Shown here: positions 56,001 to 64,000 of the stretch, one piece after another
Numbering within the stretch: position 1 is the first letter of the stretch
Layout of the letters: the number at the start of each line of letters is the position of its first letter
Assembly (NCBI RefSeq): GCF_020907275.1
Contig: NZ_JAJJWI010000003.1
Location: 186,001 to 250,000 of the forward strand
From: Pontibacter silvestris
Lineage (GTDB): Bacteria; Bacteroidota; Bacteroidia; Cytophagales; Hymenobacteraceae
DNA: 64,000 nucleotides
Direction: 5' to 3'
Program-made: the position numbers and the translations under genes
The notes under the pieces: generated by a model
The model's input: only the letters and a program-made list of their open reading frames with translations
Databases searched by the model: none
Told to the model about the DNA's origin: nothing

Positions 56001-56816
56001 CAAGGTTTTGGGAGAGTCTTGCTGATTGGCATCTCCTATTTTCAGACTAGTACCCGGGGCAGCTATACCATAAATCTGTGCTCCTTTATCTTCTACTCCT
56101 GTTATGTCTTGTTCGTAATTATCTGCGTTCTTCTTCCCGATTTCAAAGCCCAGCAGAAAGGTATTATCCTTTATTTCGAACACATTTCCCTTTGCATGTT
56201 CCGGATACAGGTAGAAGCCTTCTTCAGGATCAGCACCAATGTCGCCATCTCTGGCTGGTCTGTGTCCACTGGCACCGCCGTACGTCCAAATCAGCTCGAA
56301 GGGTTTTATATCAGGCGTTGTTTCCAGCGAAACCAGCATGCCCTCGGCATCAGCCATAGCGAGTACCTGGAGGTTCAACTGTCCTTCCCCCAGCAGCGGA
56401 TCCTTGATCTCGTACCGCATGGCACCCGGGTTGTAGATGGCTTTGATGTGGGCTGCATCTATCAGCCATTTATTGCCTTCAGCGGTTGCAATACCCATTT
56501 TCAGGTTGCCGCCTTTGTTCGGCATATACATCAGGAACTCCGGCAGGTCTCCTGTTTCTACTCTAAAGGCCGTGCCTGTACCATACAAGGCCCGGTTAAA
56601 GCGTTTTGTACCGTTTACAATCACAAAGTCAGAGCCCTGCGGCCTGTAGCGCAACGGGCGCGCTATAGTTAGCTTATCCTGAGGTTTCTCCTGTGCAGTT
56701 TGCTGATGATCGGCTTTGCCTTCGGTAAATGAAAGTACGCTGGTATTGGAGACATGCTGCGACTGGCATGCCACCAACAACATCAAGAAAAATGCGCTGA
56801 TTCTTTTACCCTTCAT
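53079..56816 (-). CDS. Giant exported DUF4450-type protein with six-hairpin (GH78-like) catalytic-type domain
   Basis: About 1245 residues from the ATG at 56816 (MKGKRISAFFLMLLVAC, lipobox Cys17); a TTG at 56846 is a longer, weaker alternative. The N-terminal region (RPLRYRPQGSDFVIVNGTKR, FNRALYGTGTAFRVETGDLP) resembles Pfam DUF4450 as I remember it. The middle is an (alpha/alpha)6 barrel: MHGAIAWRMPLNGWRGAYVA, HHYDMNMVFIDEMLRHFLWT, NFDADNDGLYDAYASFWASD and GVTHSSAYHHFSNKTAARLA, in the style of GH78/GH63-class glycosidases. The C-terminus is a string of beta-sandwiches. It probably acts on a rhamnose-containing oligosaccharide, but no activity can be assigned. It is second in the GH31 operon, 57 bp downstream. 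Confidence 0.65.
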   Translation of the reverse strand: MKGKRISAFFLMLLVACQSQHVSNTSVLSFTEGKADHQQTAQEKPQDKLTIARPLRYRPQGSDFVIVNGTKRFNRALYGTGTAFRVETGDLPEFLMYMPNKGGNLKMGIATAEGNKWLIDAAHIKAIYNPGAMRYEIKDPLLGEGQLNLQVLAMADAEGMLVSLETTPDIKPFELIWTYGGASGHRPARDGDIGADPEEGFYLYPEHAKGNVFEIKDNTFLLGFEIGKKNADNYEQDITGVEDKGAQIYGIAAPGTSLKIGDANQQDSPKTLWQSGKSDLPLVVGSKELKGNQKIYFGLQNNLSAKPKTYQELPDAFSKADEKRKKIAGQVKIKTPDPYLNTLGGALSIAADAIWDGQSYMHGAIAWRMPLNGWRGAYVADALGWHDRARTHFRGYSDAQVTSPESGPVVPDPEKNLARQKEEIGISLYTEGYISRNPTKKKVAHHYDMNMVFIDEMLRHFLWTGDKAYVQEAWPILERHLDWEKRNFDADNDGLYDAYASFWASDAVQYSGGGVTHSSAYHHFSNKTAARLATLIGKDPKPYQQEADKIKKALNATLWLSDKGWYAEYKDLLGLQKLHPAAALLTVYHTLDSQVPDPFQAYQTLRYVDTQIPHIPILNSDLPDENLVTLTTSNWMPYTWSVNNVAMAEVAHTALAYWQAGRIEEANRLMRSILIESMYMGSSPGNLQQLSYYDHYRGELYRDFADGIGISSRALVEGMFGIVPDVLAGELEIRPGLPAGWNHASLETPDIKYAFKREGNKETYTIEPHFDKQLKLKFKAAAQKDKVAAVTVNGLSVKWANYAEVVGTPQILIEPEVADKYEIVISWSGESPAKAKYTPIVAKGDEVTLALGKAEVLEVNDPQKIIANSSRNKHELKARLTGGEGHHTFFVRTRQGDLNWWQPVDVELRAAYKLVAKSGADAHVILQNNTSTAFDKEVTVTAGNFSKKLKLQVKPYGASEEITIPTAALLPGTNKVVLKAGSESIATAELTNWELSTPEGQGALLYETVDLADHFNDKVTQIFKNEYLAPRPAVATLQLPKQGIGNWCYPLVTAEIDDAGLRAKAGEAGIVVLPNGLPFKTTGTSEGKNILFTSQWDNYPDQVAIPLQGNASHAYLLMAGSTNPMQSRFDNGEVTVNYTDGTQDKLVLRNPETWWPIEQDYYINDFSFAVEKPKPMRVHLKTGEVLTNFDYADIKGFAYDSYIPGGAATVLDLPLNPEKKLKSLEVRALANDVVIGLMGVTLVRI

Positions 56817-56873
56817 AAGCCCAATAGTATAACTGCCTCCATTCAAATTAAGCCTTCACTCCTTGCTACTTTC

Positions 56874-59348
56874 TTACAGCTTCACCGTTAGGTTGATGTC
56901 GTCTTTATTAGAACGCTTTGTTTTAATCCAGAGAAGCTTATTTTGTACATCGAAGTACCAGCCTGCTCCTTTTTCCAGGGCGGCTGCGTTTGCTGCCGCT
57001 GACACCTTTTTTCCGTTTTCAGTAATACCCGCAGGAGCTGTCGCTTCATTCCAATGGATTTTAGCCAAGTAGTTATGCGTGGTGGGTTTGTACTTCCCTT
57101 TTGGCTTTTGAATAACAAGGTTCAGACCTGAGGTAGAAAGATCAGAGCTTATTTCTGTAATGGCATATTCACCTTGTTTGTAGTCCAGGCTCTTGCCATC
57201 ATCTTCGTAAAGCTCAAACTTAGAGGAACCATGCGGGAAAACATCCAGCGTAATCGTGTTCACCGGCTTCTCACCAAAATACTTCATCTCTGGCTGCATC
57301 GGGATAATAGCTCCGCCTTTGGCAAATACCGGAATGGTATCCAGCGGTGTGAGTACGTGTACATATTGCTTACCACTGTATTGCTTACCTGTCCAGTAGT
57401 TGAACCAGGTGCCTTCGGGCAGGTAAACCGTACGTGTTTTGGCTCCCTTCGTCGTAACTGGGTTCACTAACAGGTTATTCCCGAACATATACTGATCGGT
57501 TACATCATACACGTTGGGGTCATTCTGGTGCTCCAGCACCAGGGCACGCATAAGTGGTACACCAGTAGTATGGTTGCTATAGGCATTGCTGTACATGTAA
57601 GGGATTAGCCGGTAACGCAGCAGGTCGTACTTCTTAAAGTTTCTTAAGGCGTCCTCGCCATAGTTCCAGGGCTCCTTGTAGGTAGGATGCTCCATGCCCA
57701 GCAGGTGCGCAATGGGACTAAACATACCAAACTGCACCCAACGGATATACAGCTCTGGATCGGCCACATGCTCAAAACCACCCATGTTGTGCGACCAGTT
57801 GCTTACACCAGACAACCCAATGTTGAGCCCGGCTTTGATTACAGGAGCAAAATACTGCCATTCGCTTGGCCAGTCGCCTGCCCATATAAACGGGTAGCGC
57901 TGAATGCCTGCATAGCCTTCGCGGGTGTGAGCCATGCCCCGTATGCCATTGTGCTCCTGGAACTTCTCATAAGAGGCTTTGGTATAGATCACCGGGAAAA
58001 CGTTATGTTTCCACTTAATGTCCTCCCCTGTCGGCCCCACTTTTTCGCTTTCGTTTGCCAGGGCTCCGAAGGCACTTCCTTCATCTGTTTTCAAAAACAT
58101 AGCTCCCTGGTCTGCAATTAATTTCACGCCATTGTTCCACCACCAGTCTACGGCTTTCTGGTCAAAGAAATTAACAAACTCGCCGGGGCTGTTTTGCTCC
58201 GGATAAACAAATCCTTTTTCCTGCGCCATCGCCAGCAGGTTAAGTTGATTGCCATCATCGAAGCGCGGCCGCAGGTGCAAGCCCACCATTTTGTAGTTCA
58301 TGGCATACAGACTGTCGAACATGCCCTTGGGGTCTTTAAAAGTCGGACGCCACTCAAAAGAGGTAGCTCCTTTGCCTCCCTGCTTCCCAAATATGCGCCA
58401 GGTAGAGTCCAGGTGCAGAATATCAGCTGGTATGCCATATGTCCTGAACTTACGCCCTAGCTCCACTACATATTGGTCGGAGGTATCTTCTTCGTGTCCC
58501 CAGGTGCCACCGCTATAGGTGCCTACATGCAGGCCAAGTGCAAATTCAGGCAAAAGCGGTGATTTTCCGGTAAGCGAAGTATAACTCCCCAGGAGCGACG
58601 CGAAGGTTGGCCCGTACATGAAGTAATAGTCCAACTCCCCTCCTTCAGCTTTAAAGTTGTAGCTCTCCGGGTTGCTCATGCCCATATCCCACTCTGTAGG
58701 ATAGGCTGTATGGAAGAAAATGCCGTAACCACGGGTGCTCATAAAGAAAGGCACCGGAGAGTAGTTTGCTTCCAGTACGTTATATGCCCCTACATGGTGT
58801 GGCAAACCTTTCCCCCTTCCTACATTCATCTTTAGTTTCTTGTTCCGCTGATCCAGGAAGTCCATTCTTTCGCCAAAGCCGAAGAAGTGCTCGTCAGGCA
58901 TTAGCTGTTTAGTGACTCCAACAGCTTCAGCGTTTTTTGTTAAGCCATTTCCAGCAGTAGCGTCGGAAGTAAGCAGTTTACCGTCTTTTGTATAAACGGC
59001 TATACCAAAGGGAGCCTTACTTATCTTAATGTCTAGTTTATCAGTTTTAAGAAGGAAATGGTCGGCCTGTTCTGAAGTTTGCACAGCTACCGCAGGCCAG
59101 CCGTATTTCACGACCATGTAAGGCTCATTTGGCTGAAACTTTCTATCCCAGTTAGCCCTTACCCGGAACATGTCAGGTGTCATGAACTCCAGCTTTACAT
59201 CCGCGTTGGTGTTTGTGAAATAGATTTCATTCCCCTGCTTTCGGAAACCTGACTGGTAGTTTCCTACTGAGGTTTGCGCCTGCACAGCATAAGAAAAAGT
59301 CTGGAGCAGAACGATGAGGGCAAATACTTGTTTGGCTATTCTGGACAT
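56874..59348 (-). CDS. GH31 alpha-glycosidase
   Basis: 824 residues with signal peptide ending FSYAVQAQ. GH31 order: N-terminal beta-sandwich with HFFGFGERMDFLDQRN, barrel start SPLLPEFALGLHVGTYSGGT, nucleophile region AMFLKTDEGSAFG, acid/base region PFIWAGDWPSEWQYF, then GVSNWSHNMGGFEHVADPEL and YLPEGTWFNYWTGKQYSGKQ in the proximal C-domain. It is a retaining alpha-glycosidase; alpha-galactosidase, xylosidase and glucosidase specificities all occur in GH31, and WGHEEDTSDQYVV is not diagnostic to me. It is first gene of the two-gene operon with the DUF4450-type protein under P9. Confidence 0.9.
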   Translation of the reverse strand: MSRIAKQVFALIVLLQTFSYAVQAQTSVGNYQSGFRKQGNEIYFTNTNADVKLEFMTPDMFRVRANWDRKFQPNEPYMVVKYGWPAVAVQTSEQADHFLLKTDKLDIKISKAPFGIAVYTKDGKLLTSDATAGNGLTKNAEAVGVTKQLMPDEHFFGFGERMDFLDQRNKKLKMNVGRGKGLPHHVGAYNVLEANYSPVPFFMSTRGYGIFFHTAYPTEWDMGMSNPESYNFKAEGGELDYYFMYGPTFASLLGSYTSLTGKSPLLPEFALGLHVGTYSGGTWGHEEDTSDQYVVELGRKFRTYGIPADILHLDSTWRIFGKQGGKGATSFEWRPTFKDPKGMFDSLYAMNYKMVGLHLRPRFDDGNQLNLLAMAQEKGFVYPEQNSPGEFVNFFDQKAVDWWWNNGVKLIADQGAMFLKTDEGSAFGALANESEKVGPTGEDIKWKHNVFPVIYTKASYEKFQEHNGIRGMAHTREGYAGIQRYPFIWAGDWPSEWQYFAPVIKAGLNIGLSGVSNWSHNMGGFEHVADPELYIRWVQFGMFSPIAHLLGMEHPTYKEPWNYGEDALRNFKKYDLLRYRLIPYMYSNAYSNHTTGVPLMRALVLEHQNDPNVYDVTDQYMFGNNLLVNPVTTKGAKTRTVYLPEGTWFNYWTGKQYSGKQYVHVLTPLDTIPVFAKGGAIIPMQPEMKYFGEKPVNTITLDVFPHGSSKFELYEDDGKSLDYKQGEYAITEISSDLSTSGLNLVIQKPKGKYKPTTHNYLAKIHWNEATAPAGITENGKKVSAAANAAALEKGAGWYFDVQNKLLWIKTKRSNKDDINLTVKL

Positions 59349-59482
59349 TTGATCTTATATAATTAAAATTTAAGAGAACAGTTAGCTCTCTTGTTTCTGT
59401 TACCTGCCAGCCTACACGAAAGAACTGTATGACTGAACGAGTAATATCAGGCTTCAATTCACCACTTTACTTGAAGTGATTC

Positions 59483-59527
59483 CCAAGTAAATAAGTACTC
59501 TTAAATAAATCATCCTGTGCTATCCGG
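59483..59527 (-). promoter_or_regulatory. Island promoter P9 (GH31 operon)
   Basis: On the minus strand CCGGATAGCACAGGAT at 59527-59512, 21 bp, then TTACTTGG at 59490-59483, the weakest -7 box of the set but in register. The rest of the gap 59349-59705 holds only the following terminator. Confidence 0.65.
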
Positions 59528-59636
59528 TTTTGGCTCGTTGTCGTGTATCAAAGGATTACCTGCTTCTTATTTACTTCTTCCACATGTTGATGCTCTTAGT
59601 AAGAGTATACTAAAGGTTATCTATACATCAATGAAA

Positions 59637-59666
59637 AAAGGAGCGAACCAACATGCCCGCTCCTTT
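59637..59666 (-). terminator. Terminator of the fourth SusC/D operon
   Basis: AAAGGAGCG (59637-59645) pairs with CGCTCCTTT (59658-59666) with a 12-nt loop, 39 bp past the SusD stop, with A/T-rich flanks that extend the pairing. Confidence 0.75.
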
Positions 59667-59705
59667 CATTAAAGTCGATTCTCCTATACATAGAAGACTT
59701 TTTGT

Positions 59706-61217
59706 TTAGTATCCGGGGTTCTGCTCATATAGCCCTTCTTTAACATCAAGCTGCGTCTGTGGAATCGGATAAATGATATCATTAACTGTAATAGGGCTCA
59801 TCTTATTCGTAACATCTTCCACAGCATCCCAGGCAGTGATCACATCTATAACCTTTCCTGTTCTTACAAGGTCATGCCAGCGAAGACCTTCTGCCAAAAA
59901 CTCACGTCTTCTTTCGGCGAGAAGCATGTCCATATCGACGTTAGACACAGGATCAAGGTTTGCCCTGGCTCTTACATCATTAACAATTCCATCTACTTCA
60001 TTCTGACTACCACCTGCTCCGCTCATCAGTATAGCTTCCGCTTTCATCAGCAGTACGTCAGTATACCTAAGAACTGGAAAATTTATTGGCCAGTTAAACC
60101 GATCTACGCCAGCTTTGCTCACATCCAGAAACTTCACGAATTGAGCACGATTAACCAGTGCCCCGTTTGGATCAGTATAAGATGGCAGGATGCTAAAGTC
60201 ATCCCGAACATCACTTTCCTGAAATGAGTTTAGCAAATCATCAGAGGGAGCTTTAGGTCCATCTATAGGTATTCCGCCAGCGAAGGGAATCCCTATGGCA
60301 CGTGCAAACGGTTCTTCATACATTTCTGTTGGTAATATAGACCCTACTCCTACATCACCTGCATTACCGCCTACAGCCTGCACATCAAACACTATATCCG
60401 GATTGTTCTCGTTGGTATAAGAGAAAATGCTGGCATAATCATTCACAAATGAATACTGCCCGCTGTTAATAATTTCATTCAACAGGGTAAGTGCTCTGTC
60501 ATATTCGTTTAAACCCAACGTTGGGCCATCAGGATGTAGCTGTGGTCCTGACCGCGTCAGGTGAACGAGCGCTAAAATCCCCCTGGCAGCGTGGGATGTT
60601 GCCTTGCCTTTGTTAGAAGCATCATACGATTCTGGCAAATTCGCAATGGCATCTTCCAAGTCCGAAATGATTAATTGATACACATCTGCTACAGGACTTC
60701 GAGGTATACTTAGTGCCTCATCAGGGGACACAGTTTTGTCGAACAGAGGTACTCTTCCGAATAACCTTACCAGATCAAAATAGTAAAACGCTCTCAGGAA
60801 CTTGGCTTCACCAATTAGCCTGCTTCTTACTGTGGCATCTGGTACTGCAGTTTCATTTATTTTATCAAGAACTGTGTTGGCTCTTAATATACCATTGTAG
60901 TTAGTGTTCCAGGCTTCTATAATGAGGGGATTTGTTTCTAGTGTTTTTTCAAAATTATTCACTGGGTTCCAATCTCTCACACCAGATACTCCCGGAGCAA
61001 ATATATTGTCAGATCTTACTTCTGATAGGTTAAACCTCCTGACCGGGTAATTTGTTAACGCGTTATAAATTCCTGTTACACCCTGCTGAAAGTCAGCTGT
61101 GTTACGGTAAAAGTTAGCAGCACTTGCATCTGATATTGGTGCCTGATCCAGATCATCCTCACAGGCACTTATTCCTAGCAATAGGACCGATAATAAAACA
61201 ACACTTATCTTTTTCAT
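59706..61217 (-). CDS. SusD/RagB-family lipoprotein (pair 4)
   Basis: 503 residues. Lipobox LGISAC (Cys19) followed by EDDLDQAPISD. Family segments: AKFLRAFYYFDLVRLFGRVP, RYTDVLLMKAEAILMSGAGG, AERRREFLAEGLRWHDLVRT and terminal QNPGY. It belongs to a different SusD subclade from the other three (no AELYLIAAE-type helix; instead DVLLMKAEA), so a different glycan is likely. It is located 21 bp after its SusC partner. Confidence 0.95.
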   Translation of the reverse strand: MKKISVVLLSVLLLGISACEDDLDQAPISDASAANFYRNTADFQQGVTGIYNALTNYPVRRFNLSEVRSDNIFAPGVSGVRDWNPVNNFEKTLETNPLIIEAWNTNYNGILRANTVLDKINETAVPDATVRSRLIGEAKFLRAFYYFDLVRLFGRVPLFDKTVSPDEALSIPRSPVADVYQLIISDLEDAIANLPESYDASNKGKATSHAARGILALVHLTRSGPQLHPDGPTLGLNEYDRALTLLNEIINSGQYSFVNDYASIFSYTNENNPDIVFDVQAVGGNAGDVGVGSILPTEMYEEPFARAIGIPFAGGIPIDGPKAPSDDLLNSFQESDVRDDFSILPSYTDPNGALVNRAQFVKFLDVSKAGVDRFNWPINFPVLRYTDVLLMKAEAILMSGAGGSQNEVDGIVNDVRARANLDPVSNVDMDMLLAERRREFLAEGLRWHDLVRTGKVIDVITAWDAVEDVTNKMSPITVNDIIYPIPQTQLDVKEGLYEQNPGY

Positions 61218-61238
61218 TTTCAGAGAATTTTAGAAGAC

Positions 61239-64000
61239 TTAGAACGTGAGATTAAGCCCCATTATCATGGACTTAGACAATGGAAATGAGCCATAGTCAT
61301 CACCTCCATTATTAACTGCTTCCGGGTTGAACCCACCTGTGTATTTGTCCTTCCCAAACCAGTTTTCAGCTGTTACATACACTCTTGCTCCACTTATAAA
61401 GTTACTTTTTAATACCCCCCCCAAATTGTATCCTAAGGTAATATTTCTGACTCTCCAGTAATCTGAAGGATAAAGCCAGTCTGTATTTTTAATGCGCCCA
61501 AAGCTTGACGGGGCTTTCCGTGTTTCCCCATCACCAGGATATTCAGGTGATCTCCACCGATCACGGTACTTGCCCAATGTATTATCTATAAAGTCCATAC
61601 CTGTTCTGTCAACTGCACGGCCGAAGGTAGAATATATCTTACCTCCCCATTGCCCCTGCACCAACACATTCAGATCAAAGCCCTTGTATCTAAAGGTGTT
61701 TGTAACACCCCAGACATAGTCTGGATTAGGATGCCCTGAAAGCACACGGTCATTTGCATCAATTTGTCCATCATTATTCGCATCCAGATATTTTGGATCT
61801 CCAGGCTCTTGGTTCCCATATAAAGGATAACCTGATTCAATATCTTCTTGTGTCAAAAGCCCTACCTGATGTACTACCCAAATGCTATACATGGGCTGAC
61901 CAACCATCAAAAGGTTATGATTTATGTCCCAGTCACCACCTGGAATAGGCGTATTGTTAGGCCCAAGTTGCTCTACTTCGTTTTCGTTATGGCTAAAGTT
62001 GATGCTCGTGTTCCATTCAAAGGCTCCAGTCAAGTTATGGCTAGTTAATTCAGCTTCCCATCCTTTGTTAACAACCCTTCCGATGTTAGTAAGAGCGGTT
62101 GTAAAGCCAGAAGCTGTAGGAACAGGTATGTTAAGCAAAAGGTCCCTGTTCGTTTTGGTATAGTAATCGAATGAAGAAAAGATTCGGTTTCCGAAAAGCC
62201 CTAAGTCCAAACCAATATCCACGGTTTCAGACTCCTCCCAGCCTAATCTTGGGTTTGGGAAGTTCTGTGGCACCTGTCCATTTGTCAATGTTCCTCCAAG
62301 TGAATAGTTGGCCACCTGCAAGCGGGAAATATCATCGTAGTCGCCAACACCGTTATTACCAGCAATTCCCCAACTAGCCCGTAGTTTTAGCTCATTTATG
62401 ACAGTTATGTCCTGCATAAAACTTTCTTGGGAAACTCTCCAGCCTACGGAAGCCGAAGGAAATATACCCCATTGCGTCTCATCTCCAAACCTAGAAGATG
62501 CATCCCGGCGGATAGATGCAGAGAGTAAATAACGATCATTGTAGTCGTACTGTAATCTACCGAAATAAGAGATCAAGACATTTCTGGTTTTGTTACTTGC
62601 CCCTGTAAAGGAAGTTGCCTGATTCAGCGTCGGAATTTCGTCGGAGGAAAACCCAGCCCCATTCAGTCGCCAGCTATCGAATGTGTAGTTACTATACGAT
62701 GTCCCTGCTAACGCTGAAAAATGATGTACACCCGCAAATGAATGATTGTAGGTAAGGGTATTTTCGTTTACAAAAGTCTGCCTGCGGTAACCAACGAGGC
62801 TACCAGTGGTGTTTCTGTTTATAGCTAATTTAGCAGGAAGCCAACTCTCAGTAGTGCCATCTGCATGATCCAGGTTGAAGGTTGTCCTAAACGAAAGTCC
62901 AGGTAAGATATCATACTGCCCGTATATCGTGCCGAGGGTTCTGAAAATTTTAGTTTCACCCAGTGCTTCCCGTGCCACAGCAACAGGGCTCACCCTTGAT
63001 GGCCCCCAAGTATAAACGTTGTTGGGTGCCACACCAGTCTCCACCCCGGCACTTGCTTCTACAACTGGCGGCATAGACACAGCAAGGTGCATTTGCTGGT
63101 CTTTTCCTTCTACACCAGGGTCGTTTGTTATAGAATAAGAAGGTGAAATATTGATGCCTAGCCTCAATTTATCGTTTGCTTTTACTTCCACGTTAGCTCT
63201 GGCAGTATATCTTTTATAATCCAAGCCTATGGCTACACCTTCCTGATCAAGATAATCTCCGGAAACATAATAGCTAACAGCATCTGTACCGCCACTGGCG
63301 GAAAGCTGGTAATTCTGAACGACTCCTGTTCTGAATAACTCATCCTGCCAGTCAACAAACTCCAGGCCCGGATGTCCCGGCTGAAGCCACCGCTCATCAA
63401 TCATGTAGTTCCTATTTACTGAACCAGCTGGCAGTCCTAATATTTCCCGGCGCTCTTCGGTTGTTTGACTTGTTGTTCTGCCTGGTGCGGAACGTACCCA
63501 GTTGTAGTTTATACTTTCTATAGCCCGATCTATCCATTCATCCGCATTCAGAACATCTAACTTCTTAGCTGTTTTATTTATTCCAGCATAAGTCCCAAAG
63601 CTGATTTTGGCCTTGCCGGACTTTCCTTTCTTTGTAGTGATCAAGACAACACCATTCGATGCCCTAGAGCCATAAATAGCTGCCGCAGATGCATCTTTTA
63701 GTACCTGTATAGATTCAATGTCGTTTGGATTGATGTTATCTAAAGGGTTGCCACTCGAAAAGCCGCCTCCAGAGTTTTGAGGCTGCACTGCCAACGGGAA
63801 CCCATCGATCACATACAAAGGTTCATTGTTAGCAGTAATCGAGCCTGTACCTCTGACCTGTATACTAAACCCTCTGCCAGGCACTCCACTTGTCTGTTGT
63901 ACCCTTACACCAGCCATCTGCCCAACTAACGCCTGATCTACCCGGGCTACAGGCCGCTCAGTTAATCTTTCGGCATCCATGGTGGCCACTGCACCGGTTA
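61239..64000 (-). CDS. SusC/RagA-family TonB-dependent transporter (pair 4), N-terminus beyond the window
   Basis: The frame is open to the right edge; the codons before MDAERLTERPVARV read TGAVAT, the usual SusC plug motif, so a GTG at 63989 is internal and the real start, signal peptide and carboxypeptidase-regulatory domain are off-window. About 920 residues remain: the plug (VRVQQTSGVPGRGFSIQVRG, SNGVVLITTKKGKSGKAKIS) and the barrel ending SMIMGLNLTF. It imports oligosaccharides with the SusD 21 bp downstream. The promoter cannot be seen. Partial at the 5' end. Confidence 0.95.
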   Translation of the reverse strand, partial: TGAVATMDAERLTERPVARVDQALVGQMAGVRVQQTSGVPGRGFSIQVRGTGSITANNEPLYVIDGFPLAVQPQNSGGGFSSGNPLDNINPNDIESIQVLKDASAAAIYGSRASNGVVLITTKKGKSGKAKISFGTYAGINKTAKKLDVLNADEWIDRAIESINYNWVRSAPGRTTSQTTEERREILGLPAGSVNRNYMIDERWLQPGHPGLEFVDWQDELFRTGVVQNYQLSASGGTDAVSYYVSGDYLDQEGVAIGLDYKRYTARANVEVKANDKLRLGINISPSYSITNDPGVEGKDQQMHLAVSMPPVVEASAGVETGVAPNNVYTWGPSRVSPVAVAREALGETKIFRTLGTIYGQYDILPGLSFRTTFNLDHADGTTESWLPAKLAINRNTTGSLVGYRRQTFVNENTLTYNHSFAGVHHFSALAGTSYSNYTFDSWRLNGAGFSSDEIPTLNQATSFTGASNKTRNVLISYFGRLQYDYNDRYLLSASIRRDASSRFGDETQWGIFPSASVGWRVSQESFMQDITVINELKLRASWGIAGNNGVGDYDDISRLQVANYSLGGTLTNGQVPQNFPNPRLGWEESETVDIGLDLGLFGNRIFSSFDYYTKTNRDLLLNIPVPTASGFTTALTNIGRVVNKGWEAELTSHNLTGAFEWNTSINFSHNENEVEQLGPNNTPIPGGDWDINHNLLMVGQPMYSIWVVHQVGLLTQEDIESGYPLYGNQEPGDPKYLDANNDGQIDANDRVLSGHPNPDYVWGVTNTFRYKGFDLNVLVQGQWGGKIYSTFGRAVDRTGMDFIDNTLGKYRDRWRSPEYPGDGETRKAPSSFGRIKNTDWLYPSDYWRVRNITLGYNLGGVLKSNFISGARVYVTAENWFGKDKYTGGFNPEAVNNGGDDYGSFPLSKSMIMGLNLTF

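Noticed and set aside
1..64000. tRNA, rRNA, CRISPR array, phage or toxin-antitoxin module
   Set aside because: No such structure was recognised anywhere in the window when reading gaps and genes on both strands.

Overview
This 64 kb window is almost entirely a pectin / rhamnogalacturonan I (RG-I) utilisation island from a Bacteroidota genome. The evidence is four SusC/SusD outer-membrane uptake pairs, many SPII lipoproteins, a type IX secretion (T9SS) C-terminal domain and Bacteroidetes-type -7 boxes (TAnnTTTG). An aerobic-type formylglycine-generating enzyme and the general protein style suggest an environmental Cytophagales member (a Pontibacter/Hymenobacter-like relative is my guess; genus not proven).

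Layout. 1-5617 (-): truncated alpha/beta-hydrolase esterase, SusD, SusC. 6268-8893 (+): CE12 rhamnogalacturonan acetylesterase and an internally deleted PL11 lyase. 8945-11943 (-): PL22-like beta-propeller and SASA-type acetylesterase. 12149-14681 (+): GH43-like propeller and divergent GH28. 15210-16031: GC-rich IS5/IS427-type element with a frame-disrupted transposase. 16132-19644 (-): large multidomain PL11 lyase with FnIII, ricin-type lectin and T9SS tail. 19961-27984 (-): PL22, GH106, GH2, CE12 operon. 28177-29517 (-): FucP-like sugar MFS permease. 29932-35115 (-): second SusC/D. 35337-41341 (-): GH43/GH117-like, unassigned six-hairpin glycosidase, GH105, GH28. 41734-46545 (-): third SusC/D. 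47194-52953 (-): sulfatase, formylglycine-generating enzyme, rhamnose mutarotase, GH106. 53079-59348 (-): GH31 and a giant DUF4450-type protein. 59706-64000 (-): fourth SusC/D, its SusC running off the right edge.

How it fits together (inference from families): PL11, GH28 and T9SS/surface enzymes cut the RG-I/galacturonan backbone; CE12, SASA and alpha/beta-hydrolase esterases deacetylate; SusC/D pairs import oligosaccharides; GH105, PL22, GH106, GH2, GH31 and GH43-like enzymes finish depolymerisation; RhaM and the MFS permease handle released sugars. No regulator (HTCS, AraC, LacI) and no rhamnose/galacturonate catabolic genes are in the window.

The main non-gene discovery is a shared promoter architecture. 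A direct repeat CAGGAYANNNCAGGAT (10-bp period) lies upstream of nine transcription units, always pointing with transcription. It is followed after exactly 21 bp by a -7-like octamer; a tenth, degenerate copy keeps the same register. This defines a putative single regulon covering most of the island. The third SusC/D unit lacks it and instead has a perfect 40-bp CG-centred palindrome upstream, and the MFS gene has a plain -7 box.
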